Made by a program: the position numbers and the translations under genes | Shown here: positions 51,260 to 61,955 of the stretch, one piece after another | Position numbering within the stretch: the stretch's first letter is position 1 | Layout: each line of letters starts with the position of its first letter | Notes under the pieces: generated by a model | What the model was told of the DNA's origin: nothing | What the model saw: only the letters and a program-made list of their open reading frames with translations | The model's database searches: none | Origin: Ditylenchus dipsaci | Lineage: Eukaryota; Nematoda; Chromadorea; Rhabditida; Anguinidae | Reading direction: 5' to 3' | Assembly: GCA_004194705.1 (NCBI GenBank) | Contig: SADC01000478.1 | Coordinates: 1-64,000, forward strand | Length of the DNA: 64,000 bases

Positions 51260-53287
51260 CAGTTGCGGACAATTGATAGAAAACGACAACAATTTTTTTT
51301 GATTGTGTGTTGTTTCGACTGGAAATAAGAGACTCATGCCAAACCTTAAAACACAGTTTTGTAGAGTAATTCAAGCGCTACCAAACTGGTGTATAAAATT
51401 TTTCAATGCCCACTAATTTTTAAAGTTTTTCTTACGCCTAAAAATGTAGGCAAATATTTGGCCCGACAATTGATAGAGAACGATTTCTTTTTTAAGCTAA
51501 TTAATTTTATTTTTTTGTGTATTGTCAACTTTTGATGACTATTTGTAAGCCCTGTTCCTCAGCTACAATTTGGTATATCAAACTTTTTTTTGAATTATTA
51601 TACGAAAAATTATGACCATAGAAATAAAAGTCGATTTCTAGTCAAATTCAAATAAAATGTAAGGAAAATGGTGTTTGACCACATAATTAAGAGCTTTTCT
51701 CCAAATTTTAAAAATCAAAATTCACGTCCTTATGCATTTTTGAAAGCTCTATGATTTTTCTACATAATGACATTTTGATCGTTATCGTAAAATCACTCTG
51801 CACTGAGATGCGCATAGGTTGAAGTTTAAAACCTGAAAATGGCTTAAAATAAGGCAAAACGGCAGTTTTTCAGGTTTTTAAACTTCAACCTATGCGCATC
51901 TCAGTGCAGAGTGATTTTACGATAACGATCAAACTTTAAAACTGTAAAACTTTAAAAATTAGTGGGGCATTGAAAAATTTTATACACCAGCGGTACCGGA
52001 CAATATTTCGCCGACAATTATTTCGCCGACATTATTTCGCCGACATTATTTCGCCGACAATTATTTCGCCGACATTATTTCGCGCGACATTATTTCGCGG
52101 ACCAATATTTCGCCGCGACAAAATTTCGCCGATATTTTAAGTGTCGTTTTTTTCTAATTCGACCATTTTTTTGGATGATTTTACGGCGATATCAGTTTAT
52201 GTAATCATTTTATGCAATCGTCGGTTCCTTTTTGGTCTCCTCATTTATGTTTTATCTTCACGTATTTGTTGTGTTTGTTTTATTTGTCACTATATTTTTC
52301 AGATATCTCTTCGAAGTATGGCTAACTTGAACGTTAATCCGAATTGGATGCGTGATGTTTCAGCGGCTGTCCAGGCACCGCAATCCGAAACAAAGAGAAG
52401 TATCTGGCTACAACTGCAAACAATGCTAATTTTTATTTGAGCGTCCAGGAGTATTGCATGCGATTAAATTTCAGGAAACTGGTGACATAATCAGTCAACT
52501 CCTTGATCAAGATCGTCTTTCGAAAATTCAAGAGTCATAGCCGCAAGTCTGTGCCAGAAAAATAGCGATTCATAGAGCCCGCAATAATGGAGATGATCGT
52601 CGACCTTCGCCAACTCCTAGAAATCTCAGGGACTTATGGTCCTTCAAAGAAGAGAAGGAAGTACCGCCTTGCTGACGAACGAATAAAATGAATGGTGACA
52701 CAAGCAGTGAACAATTGGAGAACATCGTTCCTTTCCAATATCTAGGTGCGATCGCTTCTAACTTCAGAATGGCTCAAGGTCTTTACATTCCAGCCAGCGA
52801 GCCAGAATCATCTGATGAAGAAAATTTTGAATCTGGATAGAGAATAATAAGAGTGTTTATATGTTGTTAATTGCTTCTCTGATTTGTGTTATTTGCTTCT
52901 CTGATGTGTTGTTACAGAACTAGAGTCAATAAAACTTTGTTTTAGATTTACTTGAAAATGTTTGGCATGTAATTAATAAAATTAGTAAAAATAAATAATG
53001 GCGGCGAAATTTAGTCGCGGCGAAATAATGGTCCGCGAAATAATGTCGCGCGAAATAATTGTCGGCGAATAATGTCGGCGAAATAATGTCGCGCGAAATA
53101 ATTGTCGGCGAAATAATGTCGGCGAAATAATTGTCGGCGAAATATTGTCATGTACCCCCAGTTTTGTAGCGCTTGAATTACTCTACAAAACTGTGTTTTA
53201 AGGTTTGGCATGAGTCTCTTATTTCCAGTCGAAACAACACACAATTCAAAAAAATTGTTGTCGTTTTCTATCAATTGTCCGCAACTG
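51260..53287. mobile_element. 2.0-kb TA-flanked inverted-repeat element with decayed internal gene
   Basis: The ends are CAGTTGCGGACAATTGATAG and its inverse, directly flanked by TA on both sides (51258-51259 and 53288-53289). The terminal arms run about 130 bp of unique sequence and then turn into arrays of the word TTTCGCCGACA(A)TTA (52000-52130, inverse at 52995-53145). The arms enclose an internal region with a decayed coding sequence on the + strand: MANLNVNPNWMRDVSAAVQA (52318), then VLHAIKFQETGDIISQLLDQ (52453), then MNGDTSSEQLENIVPF and MAQGLYIPASEPESSDEENF (52688-52840). The TA duplication and CAGT start fit the Tc1/mariner class. The protein is not a transposase I recognise. Confidence 0.8.
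51388..51984. mobile_element. Near-perfect hairpin MITE inserted in the left arm of the 2.0-kb element
   Basis: The ends read CTGGTGTATAAAATTTTTCA and its inverse. A second inner inverted repeat (51780-51830 against 51880-51930) includes GATGCGCATAGGTTGAAG. The insertion splits the left terminal arm of the surrounding element. The matching right arm at about 53155 runs straight from the unique part (GCGCTACAAAACTGG, inverse) into the word array. Confidence 0.75.
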
Positions 53288-53523
53288 TATCTCCTTAACA
53301 TCTTTCACCCATCTTTTAAAATTAGCTTTGGGGAAATGCTACCGACGATGAACGCAGTAATTTACAAATTTATGAAACATAAATTCTGAGTCTGAATACC
53401 TCAACCAAGTTACAATGATTTTATTTCTAGACTACGAACAAACGTGCAATGAGAAGCGAACATGATTATTATACTTCTACCGTGCTTCGTGAATTTTCCA
53501 CCAGTCAACCAGCGCACAGGCCT

Positions 53524-53844
53524 TTAGACAGCTGAGTAAGCGAGAGGAAGGAGAGAACCACTAGAACTGTCCATTCCAGCTTCGACGCGATGATGATTTC
53601 CCTCTACGATTCGTATGCTCACCGGAGTCGGTTTACTGGGACCTAGAAAGCAGACATGTATTTAATATGAAATTAAGGAAACAATGTAGGATCTACACAT
53701 GAAGTTGCAACATATTCTGCAGTAACAAAGGCAGCAGCAGAAAGACACCAGAAGAGCAAGGAAGCAGAGTGCAATCACGAGAAGAGTCCCAAGTTGAACG
53801 GCGAAGCCAAAAATCTGCACCTCAGTATAGTAGAAGTCAGCCAT
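53524..53844 (-). CDS. Small 88-residue single-pass membrane protein with Cys-rich juxtamembrane patch
   Basis: Two exons, 53844-53697 and 53642-53524, are joined at GTAGAT and TTTCTAG; the split codon TGT is restored exactly. The start ATG at 53844 is preceded by GTGAGAA, and the stop is TAA at 53526-53524. The protein begins MADFYYTEVQIFGFAVQLGT, then a helix LLVIALCFLALLVSF. This runs directly into CCCLCYCRICCNFMC, a candidate palmitoylation patch. The tail is polar: PSKPTPVSIRIVEGNHHRVE then MDSSSGSLLPLAYSAV. There is no signal peptide, so a type III or N-out topology is likely. It resembles small cysteine-rich transmembrane adaptors in layout only; I do not recognise the family. The perfect splice join and the composition support a real gene. 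Confidence 0.6.
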
Positions 53845-54239
53845 TTCTCACAACGAAAATTCAGCCAAGAAAAGATTTCTGCCACAGCAAGAGAAGGTCG
53901 ATAAACAAGTGACACAAAGCTAGTCCCAGAATAATATGACGTATATTTGTGCAGTTTTTGAAGTCTCCCATTTTGAATATTGTTTACCTTTTGAAACAAA
54001 ATTCTGTTCAAAATTTTGACCCTAGCAAATTCATGCAAAAAAACTTTTTCAATGACTTTTCAATGAAAATTTTTGCTGATAATATACCAAAATGCTCAGC
54101 TTGAAAAACGCAACGGAACTAGTGCAGAGACTCACAAGACAAAAAGCATAAATAACAATATTCAAGCTAAAACAATTTAGACACCAAACCCATACCGAAT
54201 ATCACGCACTTTCTATAAATTTTTTATTATGAAATCTGC

Positions 54240-54375
54240 AATTTTAACACCGGATTCGTGTTCAGCATGATCGATAAGTGACTGTCCAATTTCAAATGCC
54301 ACTCAAGACAATTGACATTTAATTTTAAAATTTGAATGTTTGTTGTCTTGAGTAGGGTTGAAATAAGACTGGTCC
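54240..54375. mobile_element. Partial MITE of the GGATTCGTGTTCAGCATG family
   Basis: Only the left end (ACACCGGATTCGTGTTCAGC) and the hairpin centre (ACATTTAATTTTAAAATTTG) are present; the right end is truncated after GTCTTGAGTAG. Confidence 0.6.
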
Positions 54376-54439
54376 GAATCTTTTATCTCGAAATAATCAA
54401 ATTTATTCAACAAATCATAACAAATCAATCAAAATCATT

Positions 54440-54705
54440 GATGGACCATTGTGGTCTACGGCAACAATTGTCTCCCGCCAATTCGAAAAAAATTTCTAAT
54501 CGTTGAACTTCAAATTTTCCTAATCATTGAATTTCTGTACGGATTATTTAACTTGGTACCTAACAAAGCTATACCTAAATGTGAATTCTAGTCCTTGTTT
54601 TGTTAGAAACCAAGTTGAAAAAATCCGCACAGAAGTTCAACTATCCGGAAATTAAATTTTGAATTGGCGGGGACAAATTTTGATCAGGTGAGCATGCTCC
54701 TACGA
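54440..54705. mobile_element. MITE of the AACTTGGTTTCTAACAAAAC family
   Basis: The arms 54445-54580 and 54595-54705 share CGCCAATTCGAAAAAAA, TTTCTGTACGGATTATTTAA and their inverses, with GGACCATTG and GAGCATGCTCCTA ends. Same family as 28980-29218 and 41110-41270. Confidence 0.7.
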
Positions 54706-55246
54706 AAGAGATGTCATTATGTAGAGAGTATTACCGGCAAAACTGTTAAAATTTATGCCTCTTACACAACGGAGGATTGAGGTTGAAGTTGAGGATTGAG
54801 GATTTTCAAGAAATCGTTCATTAAAATTCCTCAATCGTCAATCTGCAACCTAAACTTCAATCCTCAATCTTCAATTTCAAACCGCAACCTAATGAACGCT
54901 TTTTTTTCTTGAAGATTGAGCTTCAGCTTTAGTTTGAAGAAAATGGCTAGACTTTACTTGACCCCCACGGCTGACCACTTTTTGTCAGGAATTTTTCAAA
55001 ACCGATTGCATATTCGTGTTTCTCGACCCGGTTTATCAGGGAAACAGTCAACAGATTCTGTGAAAGAGAACAAAATTTTTTATGATTTGCCTCTCGGAAC
55101 TTATGCACATTATAGGCCCCAAAATATTTGCCGTTCTATTAGTGTTTTCTTTTTCAAAACCTTATTATAAATTCCGTAAAAAATTCGTTTATTCTCGAGC
55201 ACATCATAATTCCACTCGGAGTCATTTACAGAACGAACAGTGATCT

Positions 55247-55612
55247 TATGGCAAAACGGTAAAAAAGTAAATTTAAGACTGTTTAGACTGTCTTACCCTG
55301 TTTTTCAACATGGGACTGAGCAAAAAGTACCTTTAAATGCCTTTTTGATCAAGAGTCTTGCTCGGAATTATGTCTAAGGTATGTGAGTGTGCGCATTTCA
55401 AGCCCAAGCAACCAAGCCCCTGCGCCCCCTTCGGGGGCGCAAGGGGCTTGAGAGTTAGAGATGCGCGCACTCACTTACCTTAGACATAATTCCGAGCGAG
55501 ACTCTTGATCATAAAATGCATATAGAGTCTCTTTTTACCTCGGCCATGTTGAAAAACAGGTAAGACAGTCTAAACAGTCTTAAATTTACTTTTTTATCGT
55601 TTTGCCATAAAA
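55247..55612. mobile_element. Inverted-repeat element with GCTCGGAATTATGTCTAAGG module
   Basis: The arms start TATGGCAAAACGGTAAAAAA and run as inverse copies to a central hairpin around GGGGCGC (about 55420-55440). The inner module TCGGAATTATGTCTAAGG plus GTGAGTGCGCGCATC recurs at 8740-8870, 16840-17115 and 61078-61120, so this is a dispersed family. Confidence 0.8.
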
Positions 55613-56273
55613 GTGGCCCCCTTTTATTCCCTTCCCCTCCCACAGCGCCTTAAAATTCAAAATCATAATCACTTTACGATTTTTGCGCCAAATAAAAAAA
55701 TTCGAAAATTGACTGAGATTTCTATACATGTGACTCCAAGTAACCCTAGGTTTGTAATGGATTTCATTCTTTTCTGTTCTAGGTAAACTTATCCGCAAAG
55801 CTTCCTCACATTCAGGGCATTAAAATAAGTCATCACTCACCTCAAAGATAACCAAATTTTTGAGTTTCTAATGAAGTTTTCGAAAAATATACCGAAACAC
55901 ATCCCCTCGCTTTGCAACTATAACTGGTCTGAAATTCTGTGTTACATTTGAAAGCTCGAAAATGGGGCTGTAGCCCGATAGAGAAGTAAATTTGCTACGA
56001 TTTCGTACCAAAGAAGTATGCAAAAGATACAAATTTGGGTGTTTTATACAAAAGTTAGACAGAAAACGCAAAAACCCCTAATTTTACTCGTAAAAATACC
56101 AGTTGTTTGCTTCAAATGACCTCTAGCTTCTAAATTCTGACTATGCGAAAATCGGTCTGACTTTTCTTGTAGCTGAATGTCTGGGCTATCTTTTGGTGCA
56201 TGAGCCGTACTAAAATCGACGACTTTTTAGATTTTTTGACGGAATGAAATTTGGTATAATTTGTGGGTACCAT

Positions 56274-56456
56274 CAGTGGCGTACGCAGGAATTTCTGACG
56301 GGGGGGGGCACCAGGCCATTTTCAGGCCATTTTACCTACACCGTTTTTCAAATTTTCGAGGCCATTTTACCTACACCGTTTTCGGAAAAATCTGACAGGG
56401 GTGGGCACATGCCCCCCCCCCTGCCACTCCCCCCCCCCCCCCCTGCGTACGCCCCT
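56274..56456. mobile_element. hAT-type MITE, 183 bp
   Basis: The ends are CAGTGGCGTACGCAGG and CCTGCGTACGCCCCT, in the style of the common hAT terminus CAGTGGCG. The 8-bp duplication GGTACCAT lies at 56266-56273 and 56457-56464. The interior has a repeated CATTTTACCTACACCGTTTT and long C or G runs. Confidence 0.88.
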
Positions 56457-56559
56457 GGTACCATGATGACTCGCAATTCATGCTCGAAAAGAGGCAAGGA
56501 ACAAGCCCGCGGTTAAGAAATAGTCAGCCAACTGGTGTGTCTCTCTCCGGTATTCGTTC

Positions 56560-57035
56560 AGCCACAATCAAAAAAAGATGGAGGTCAGTTTTCTGTGCGA
56601 TAGATGTTTCAGGCTTTGTAGGACCTCAACAGCTTATGCTGTTTCCATGTTACCACAGCATTTATAACGTGTCCTTCATTCAGGTATTCACTAGCTCTGC
56701 AGTCTGCTGAGGTGTCTCGTCTGAGCAAACGACTGCTAAGGCAGGGAAGATTGTGTCGATGAAGCGTGCCAAGGATGTCGTCAATGCTAGAGCTGAAAAG
56801 ACTGGAGATGCTCAGGTCGAGTTTGTGTGAGGCTTTCTAATTTCCCATGTAATGTTTTTCTGAGTTTGTTCGGAGCCTGTAGAGTTTTACTGCTTTGCTT
56901 TCAGCGTCTGATAACGCATGCAATCGTCTTCTGGAAGCTTCTTACGGTGCGCCGTCAGTAAGGAAAGTTCTGGCATCAATTCTTATGTCCAAGTGCTGAT
57001 GGCTCGCCCAAGAAATACGCTGCGTCGAAAAGAAG
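56560..57035 (+). CDS. Doubtful exon-like cluster
   Basis: Three stretches look protein-coding but I cannot place them. They are KKRWRSVFCAIDVSGFVGPQ (about 56570-56630), EQTTAKAGKIVSMKRAKDVV then NARAEKTGDAQVEFV (56723-56830, ending in TGA), and ASDNACNRLLEASYGAPSVR then KVLASILMSKC (56903-56998, ending in TGA). Possible splice sites are present (CATTCAG|GTATTC near 56682; TTTCAG at 56904). No domain is recognised. This could be a decayed gene or a transposon-carried fragment. Confidence 0.25.
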
Positions 57036-57424
57036 GGATTGCTCTGTCAGTATCAAGAAAAATAATTATTCATTCTCGTTAATTTTATCGTTGTTCTTCA
57101 CTAATTTATAGTATTTGTTGTGTTCAGACAAATAAAGATAGAGTTTTAAGTCTTTTGAGACAGTAGAGGTTGTTGGAAAACGGATCTTTGCCACAAAATC
57201 ATTGAATCGCACATTTTTAAAACTGTGGAAAGAAACAGCATAACATTTTCGATTAAAAATTTGAATTTCGCAAAAAAATAATCTTGTACTGCACCAGGAT
57301 TGAAATTTTAGGGGTCGTGAAATTAAAAAAAAACACACTGAAAAAATTATTTTCAAAAATTCTTGGCGTCTTGTTGGTTTGAAAGTGATTATGATTTTGA
57401 ATATTAAGGGGCTGTGCTTCCAAT

Positions 57425-57695
57425 CAGTGTTCTCAATAGTCAGAGGCAGAATGGAAAGTCAGAATGAAATTCAAAAATTCTGACAGTCAGAAAGCGCGGG
57501 AAATTATTCTGACTGTCAGACTCTTTCTGACTCTCAGAAATGACGATCAGACAGGGAAAAAACAGCGTGATTTGATCGATTTTTTTTCTGACTCTCATTT
57601 CTGACAGTCAGAAAAATTTCCCGCGCTTTCTGACTGTCAGAATTTTTGAATTTCATTCTGACTTTCTATTCTGCCTCTGACTATTGAGAACACTG
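57425..57695. mobile_element. hAT-type MITE, 271 bp, almost entirely palindromic
   Basis: The ends are CAGTGTTCTCAATAGTCAGA and its inverse. The exact 8-bp duplication CTTCCAAT lies at 57417-57424 and 57696-57703. The arms are composed of the self-complementary word TTCTGACAGTCAGAA repeated. Confidence 0.9.
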
Positions 57696-58725
57696 CTTCC
57701 AATACAGCCCTTATTCCCTTTTAAAACTCAAAAGGCGCCAATTTGAATTTCAAATTTTGACTAAATTTTGACTAAAAAACCATGATACCCCCCCGCGTGG
57801 TTCGAAAAAAATTTTTTTCTCTTTCACAGAATCTGTTGACTGTTTCCCGGATAAATTGGGTCGAGAAACACGAATATGCAATCGGTTTTGAAAAATTCCT
57901 GACAAAAACTGGTCAGCCGTGGGGGGGGGGGGTCAAGTAAAGTGTTTACCAGAATATGTTCGTCGAGAACATTTCTCAATATTTCCTCAAGTCGAACATG
58001 ATCCTCAATCCTCAACCCAAAGGGGGACTAAGACATTTTTTCCATCATTTATTGAACATCAAGATCAAGATTTGATTAAGTTCAAGTCAAAATTGATTCT
58101 GTTGACTTTTACGGCTTACTTAATTTCCGGTTAACCTAGTCTTCGGATTTCTGGACCGCTTTTTCTAGTTTTCGGTGTAAAACAAGCGTAATTATGCAGG
58201 ACCCGGTTTTGAAAATAGGCTTTATAATCTGAAGTTTTTTATGACCGTTTTGTTTGACTAGGTAGGTACTTATATATGCCCATTGCACGCCTACTTGTTT
58301 AGTCCTAGTTTCAGCCAGCCGTGCCCGATGAACGCAGAAATTATTTTCATATACAAATTCAGGTACCCAATTGGTCATAATAGATGTTTAGGTAGTGTCT
58401 TCAGTTACTGAGATTTCGGTACAAGGCGTTCAAGTGACTATCTAGGTGGTATTCGTGCTGTCTATGTAGTGGTACACAGGTATAGCGGTACTGGTGCCCA
58501 TGTATCTAGGTAAAGATACCTAAGTTCTTATTACTCAGGTAGCAGTGGCTGTTTATTGAAGAGGTGATACTCAGAAGCCCACTCAGACCCTGTCCCGAGC
58601 AATGCTCCCATCATAAGTAATACAACAAGTATCCATACAAGTTTCCTTATTTGAGCAAGGCAACAAAATGAATACCGCAACAAAACCTTAGATCATCTCT
58701 TCTTGCCAATTCACTTTTCTGACTC

Positions 58726-59350
58726 TCAAGTAAAACTGAGCGAGTTTTTTTTTCGCATTGTAGCCGCTTTCAGCTTATTCACAACCTTCTTTGCCGGTTC
58801 AACGCTTGCTGTGTATAATTCATGATTGTTAGTAAGATTTCGCCATAGTTCATCTACCTCATCACCCATGTCAGCAAGATTTAAACATAGAAATTTTAAA
58901 AAATTCCTGGCTATAAAAGCTGTTCTCAAACATGATGGATTACGTGTTTCCCTTTCCTCTCACCAAGTAGAAAGTTGTGAAGCACGACGGAGGCCTTGAT
59001 TATCCAGTCCGCATTTTGTTCTTTGATTTCTAGACCTCAGAATAGGCATCGCCAAGTTGCTACAAGGATTCCAAAAAGGTTTTCAACTATGCGCCGACCT
59101 CGGAAAGTTCTTAAAAGCATGAAAAGAAATAGAGAAGATGAAAATCGAAGTAAGACTAACTGATAGTTGAAAATTCGCTCGTCCTTGGATAGCTTATGGC
59201 CAGTAAATGATCAATCGAGCATGATCCCTAAAAAATTAGTCGCTACTTATGAAGAACTAATCAAACTAACGTTGTGATTATAATAGAGAGATCCTGAATC
59301 AGCAGGCTTCTTCATCACAACATGCTCAGGATCGATTGCTTCTAAAAGCA
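58726..59350 (-). pseudogene. PIF/Harbinger (HARBI1-like) transposase remnant
   Basis: The minus strand gives several blocks in the HARBI1 order. First AIDPEHVVMKKPADSGSLYY followed by N (about 59280-59345), matching the family's GxIDGxHV...PxxSGSxYYN segment around the first catalytic Asp. Then GHKLSKDERIFNYQ (about 59168-59212). After a probable intron comes RTFRGRRIVENLFGILVATW (about 59050-59110), matching RAR.vVEnaFGiL..rW with the catalytic Glu. Last is NADWIIKASVVLHNFLLGER (about 58970-59030), the conserved ..vvkA.cvLHNfl motif. A TGA interrupts the line after RCLF, and frames shift between blocks. Downstream, an open stretch to 58726 continues (ADMGDEVDELWRNLTNN). Harbinger transposases cut DNA with a DDE nuclease together with a Myb-like partner; none was found here. 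Likely inactive. Confidence 0.7.
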
Positions 59351-59359
59351 AAGTAATAA

Positions 59360-60515
59360 AAGACAAAATCCAAAAATTGTTTAAGAAAAGAACCAACCAA
59401 GAACAATTGGTACTTTTTCACCTGTGCCACAAGTCTCGAAAAATCACAGCTCACTCTGCTTCCATGTTATTTGTTCCATATGAGACTACTCTATTGGGAA
59501 GACTCAAGATTATTTCGTATTCATTTAGATAGAAGCAATCAAAGACTTGTCACCAGTGGAGCTGGGATGCTGACGAAGGGCTTCGTAAGTTGAGCGTTGC
59601 GCACCTTCTCGTTCTCCGCTGAAAGTAGTTTTTGAACTTGACGACCGTTATCTGTCCCGTAACTTCGTTGGTAGATAGAGCAGGCTGAAAAGCGGGAAAG
59701 AGTTAACTTAGATGAATTACAAATTATCGGAAAAGAATCACGACAGTGAAATCAAAGGATCTTTTTATATGAAGAATTTTGAGAATGTATACGTGACCAA
59801 TTTGACCATTTTCAAACCTAAATTCTAAACCTTGATCGTTCACAGTGACGGAAATCCTCAATTCTCAACCTAATCTTTAACTTCAATCCTTAATTATCAT
59901 TAAGAACAATAAAAGTTGAAGATTGAGGGTGAGGTTGAAGAATGGTGATTGAAGATTGAGGATTTCATGTCATCGTGAAACCGGCATTAGAGAAAGCACA
60001 GAGTGATTCAAAAAAGACCTAACAAATGCTATTTGCCGCACACGGTATTCATAAAAGTACAACTGAAACTAATAACGAACAGAAAAACCAAAAACGCTTT
60101 TGTCTAAATATATTTAGTCGCCAACTTATACGTCATTATTACCTAACATTAGATGCCCGTATCGAAATCGCCCGAATAACGTCTTTACAAAGTAAACTTT
60201 ACATACGTTGGCCTATCCTTCACCTAAGCACCAAGTCAAAAATCAATAGGAGAACTTTGCCACAAATTTGAGACAGAAAAAAGCATTGTACGGCAATAAA
60301 ATTGTCTTTTTTCTCGTAAATAAATATCAAAATGGTATTTGTCAATCATTCAAAACTTTTTCGCTAACAGTTTTGATTTGTCAATCATGAATTTAATGAT
60401 TGATGGATCAATCCTTTAAACCTATTTCAAATGTTAAAGCAGCCATAAAATTAAAATAAATTTTTTTGCTGTTTCAAATATTATTGTCATTAGAACAAAA
60501 CAAAATTTTCTCAAC
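59360..60515. other. No clear gene; possible upstream Harbinger fragments and GAGGATTGAGG word hairpin
   Basis: The minus strand at 59400-59700 has short open pieces (for example SAENEKVRNAQLTKPFVSIP) that could be the N-terminal part of the Harbinger transposase. The stretch 59860-59965 is a hairpin of CCTCAATC/GATTGAGG words. The remainder to 60515 is AT-rich with no supported feature. Confidence 0.4.
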
Positions 60516-60517
60516 AC

Positions 60518-60628
60518 ATGCCTCCGTTTACACGGTCGCGGAAGCGCCAATTCGCTAAAAATAACAAAGATGAAGCAGCTCGATTTCAAAAAGTGTTTCG
60601 ATTAGCCTCCGTTACTTTTGACGCCCAG
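60518..60628 (+). CDS. Possible first coding exon of an unknown gene running off to the right
   Basis: An ATG in the context TCAACACATGCC opens a reading frame MPPFTRSRKRQFAKNNKDEA then ARFQKVFRLASVTFDAQ, stopping at a good donor CAG|GTATGT. The 37 residues are strongly basic (KR-rich) and could begin a nuclear protein. The open frame continues past the donor only into repeat DNA (60655-62090), which argues for splicing there. No partner exon was found before 64000. No family is recognised. Confidence 0.4.
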
Positions 60629-60880
60629 GTATGTCTTTCAAAAACTACCGTACTTTATGGATTATTAGACCCTACCGGAGTATACCCCCCCCCCAAATGG
60701 AATTTTTTAAAAAATGTTTCCAAACACCCTATATCGACTCAAATACGCCTCAGAAGTTCAAAAAAGCATTATTTTAAGTTCTGGTCAATAAAAAATCGAG
60801 TTTTGGGCATTTTTAAATCTCGACCATATGACTGTTTTACCCTGTTTTTCAACATGGGACTGAGCAAAAAGTTACCTCTA

Positions 60881-61056
60881 CAGTCAAACCTCGTTATAAG
60901 ATACACCCAGGACCGACCCCAGCTGTATCTTATAACGAGGTGTATCTTATATAGGGGGGTATTTGACAAGAGTTATTTAACTTGGGACCGGACCCAGGTG
61001 TATCTTAAAACGAGGTGTATCTTACATTGGGTGTATCTTATAACGAGGTTCTACTG
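60881..61056. mobile_element. pogo/Tigger-like MITE, 176 bp, with an empty-site paralogue in this window
   Basis: It starts CAGTCAAACCTCGTTATAAG and ends with the near inverse, flanked by TA (60879-60880 and 61057-61058). The surrounding DNA is a copy of the element at 55247-55612. There, around 55330-55345, the same sequence runs through without this insert and with a single TA. The interior repeats GTATCTTATAACGAGG words. Confidence 0.9.
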
Positions 61057-61149
61057 TAAATGCCTTTTGATCAAGAGTCTTGCTCGGAATCATGTCTAAG
61101 GTAAGTGAGTGCGCGCATCTCTAACCGACTAAGCTCGACTTTTTATTGA

Positions 61150-61955
61150 CCAGGACCCGTACTAAATACAGAAAAAATTAGACTAATGCTAATTCGACCA
61201 TATCTCGCCGATTAGTCAACTTCACGAAAAAATTTTTAGGGGTCGAAAGAGAAACTCAGTGGCTTTCAGATGAGATATAAATTTCTTTCATAATATATTA
61301 GCATGGCTAAGATATATGGATTTTCATAATTAGACTCGAATTAGACTTTTAGAAATCCACTTTTTTAGTTGGATGCTAATTGGCTGATTGCTTGGCAAAT
61401 ATTTTTCTACTTATTCTCGTGGTTACTTTTATCACGTAAAGATATGTTCGGCGCATTTTGGTATATGACAGTCAAAGCACTGGAAAACGGATAAAAATTT
61501 TACGGACAAAAGTTTGCTGAAAAATGAAAATTTAGACTTTAGCCACCTCTAGGGCAGTCTAAAGTCTAAATTTTCATTTTTCAGCAAACTTTTGTCCGTA
61601 AAATTTTTATCCGTTTTCCAGTGCTTTGACTGTCATATACCAAAATGCGCCGAAACATATCCTTTACGTGATAAAAGTAACCACGAGAATAAGTAGAAAA
61701 ATATTGCCAAGCAATCAGCCAATTAGCATCCCAACTAAAAAAGTGGATTTCTAAAAGTCTAATTCGGAGTCTAATTATGAAAATCCATATATCTTAGCCA
61801 TGCTAATATATTATGAAAGAAATTTATATCTCATCTGAAAGCCACTGAGTTTCTCTTTCGACCCCTAAAAAATTTTTTCGTGAAGTTGACCAATCGGCGA
61901 GATATGGTCGAATTAGCATTAGTCTAATTTTTTTCTGTATTTAGTACGGGTCCAG
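61150..61955. mobile_element. Long near-perfect palindrome element, copy 2 (about 800 bp)
   Basis: The ends are GGACCCGTACTAAATACAG and its inverse. The interior matches copy 1 at 21635-22442 with scattered differences that are largely mirrored in both arms of each copy. That mirroring suggests the arms correct one another. It is inserted inside a nested set of inverted repeats (60655-62090). Confidence 0.85.

Larger units (their letters stand above)
54770..58025. mobile_element. Large inverted-repeat element with GAGGATTGAGGTTGAAG words
   Basis: The left arm 54775-55080 starts with GAGGATTGAGG words and then CACGGCTGACCACTTTTTGT and GCATATTCGTGTTTCTCGAC. The right arm 57825-58020 holds the inverses and ends TGATCCTCAATCCTCAACCC. 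It encloses the element at 55247-55612, both small hAT MITEs and the doubtful exon cluster (56560-57035). The same words occur at 59860-59965 beyond the Harbinger remnant. Confidence 0.6.

Noticed and set aside
60629..61099. Continuation of the open frame after the 60518 exon
   Set aside because: It runs through a C-homopolymer, an inverted-repeat arm and a pogo-like MITE; a good donor at 60629 precedes it.
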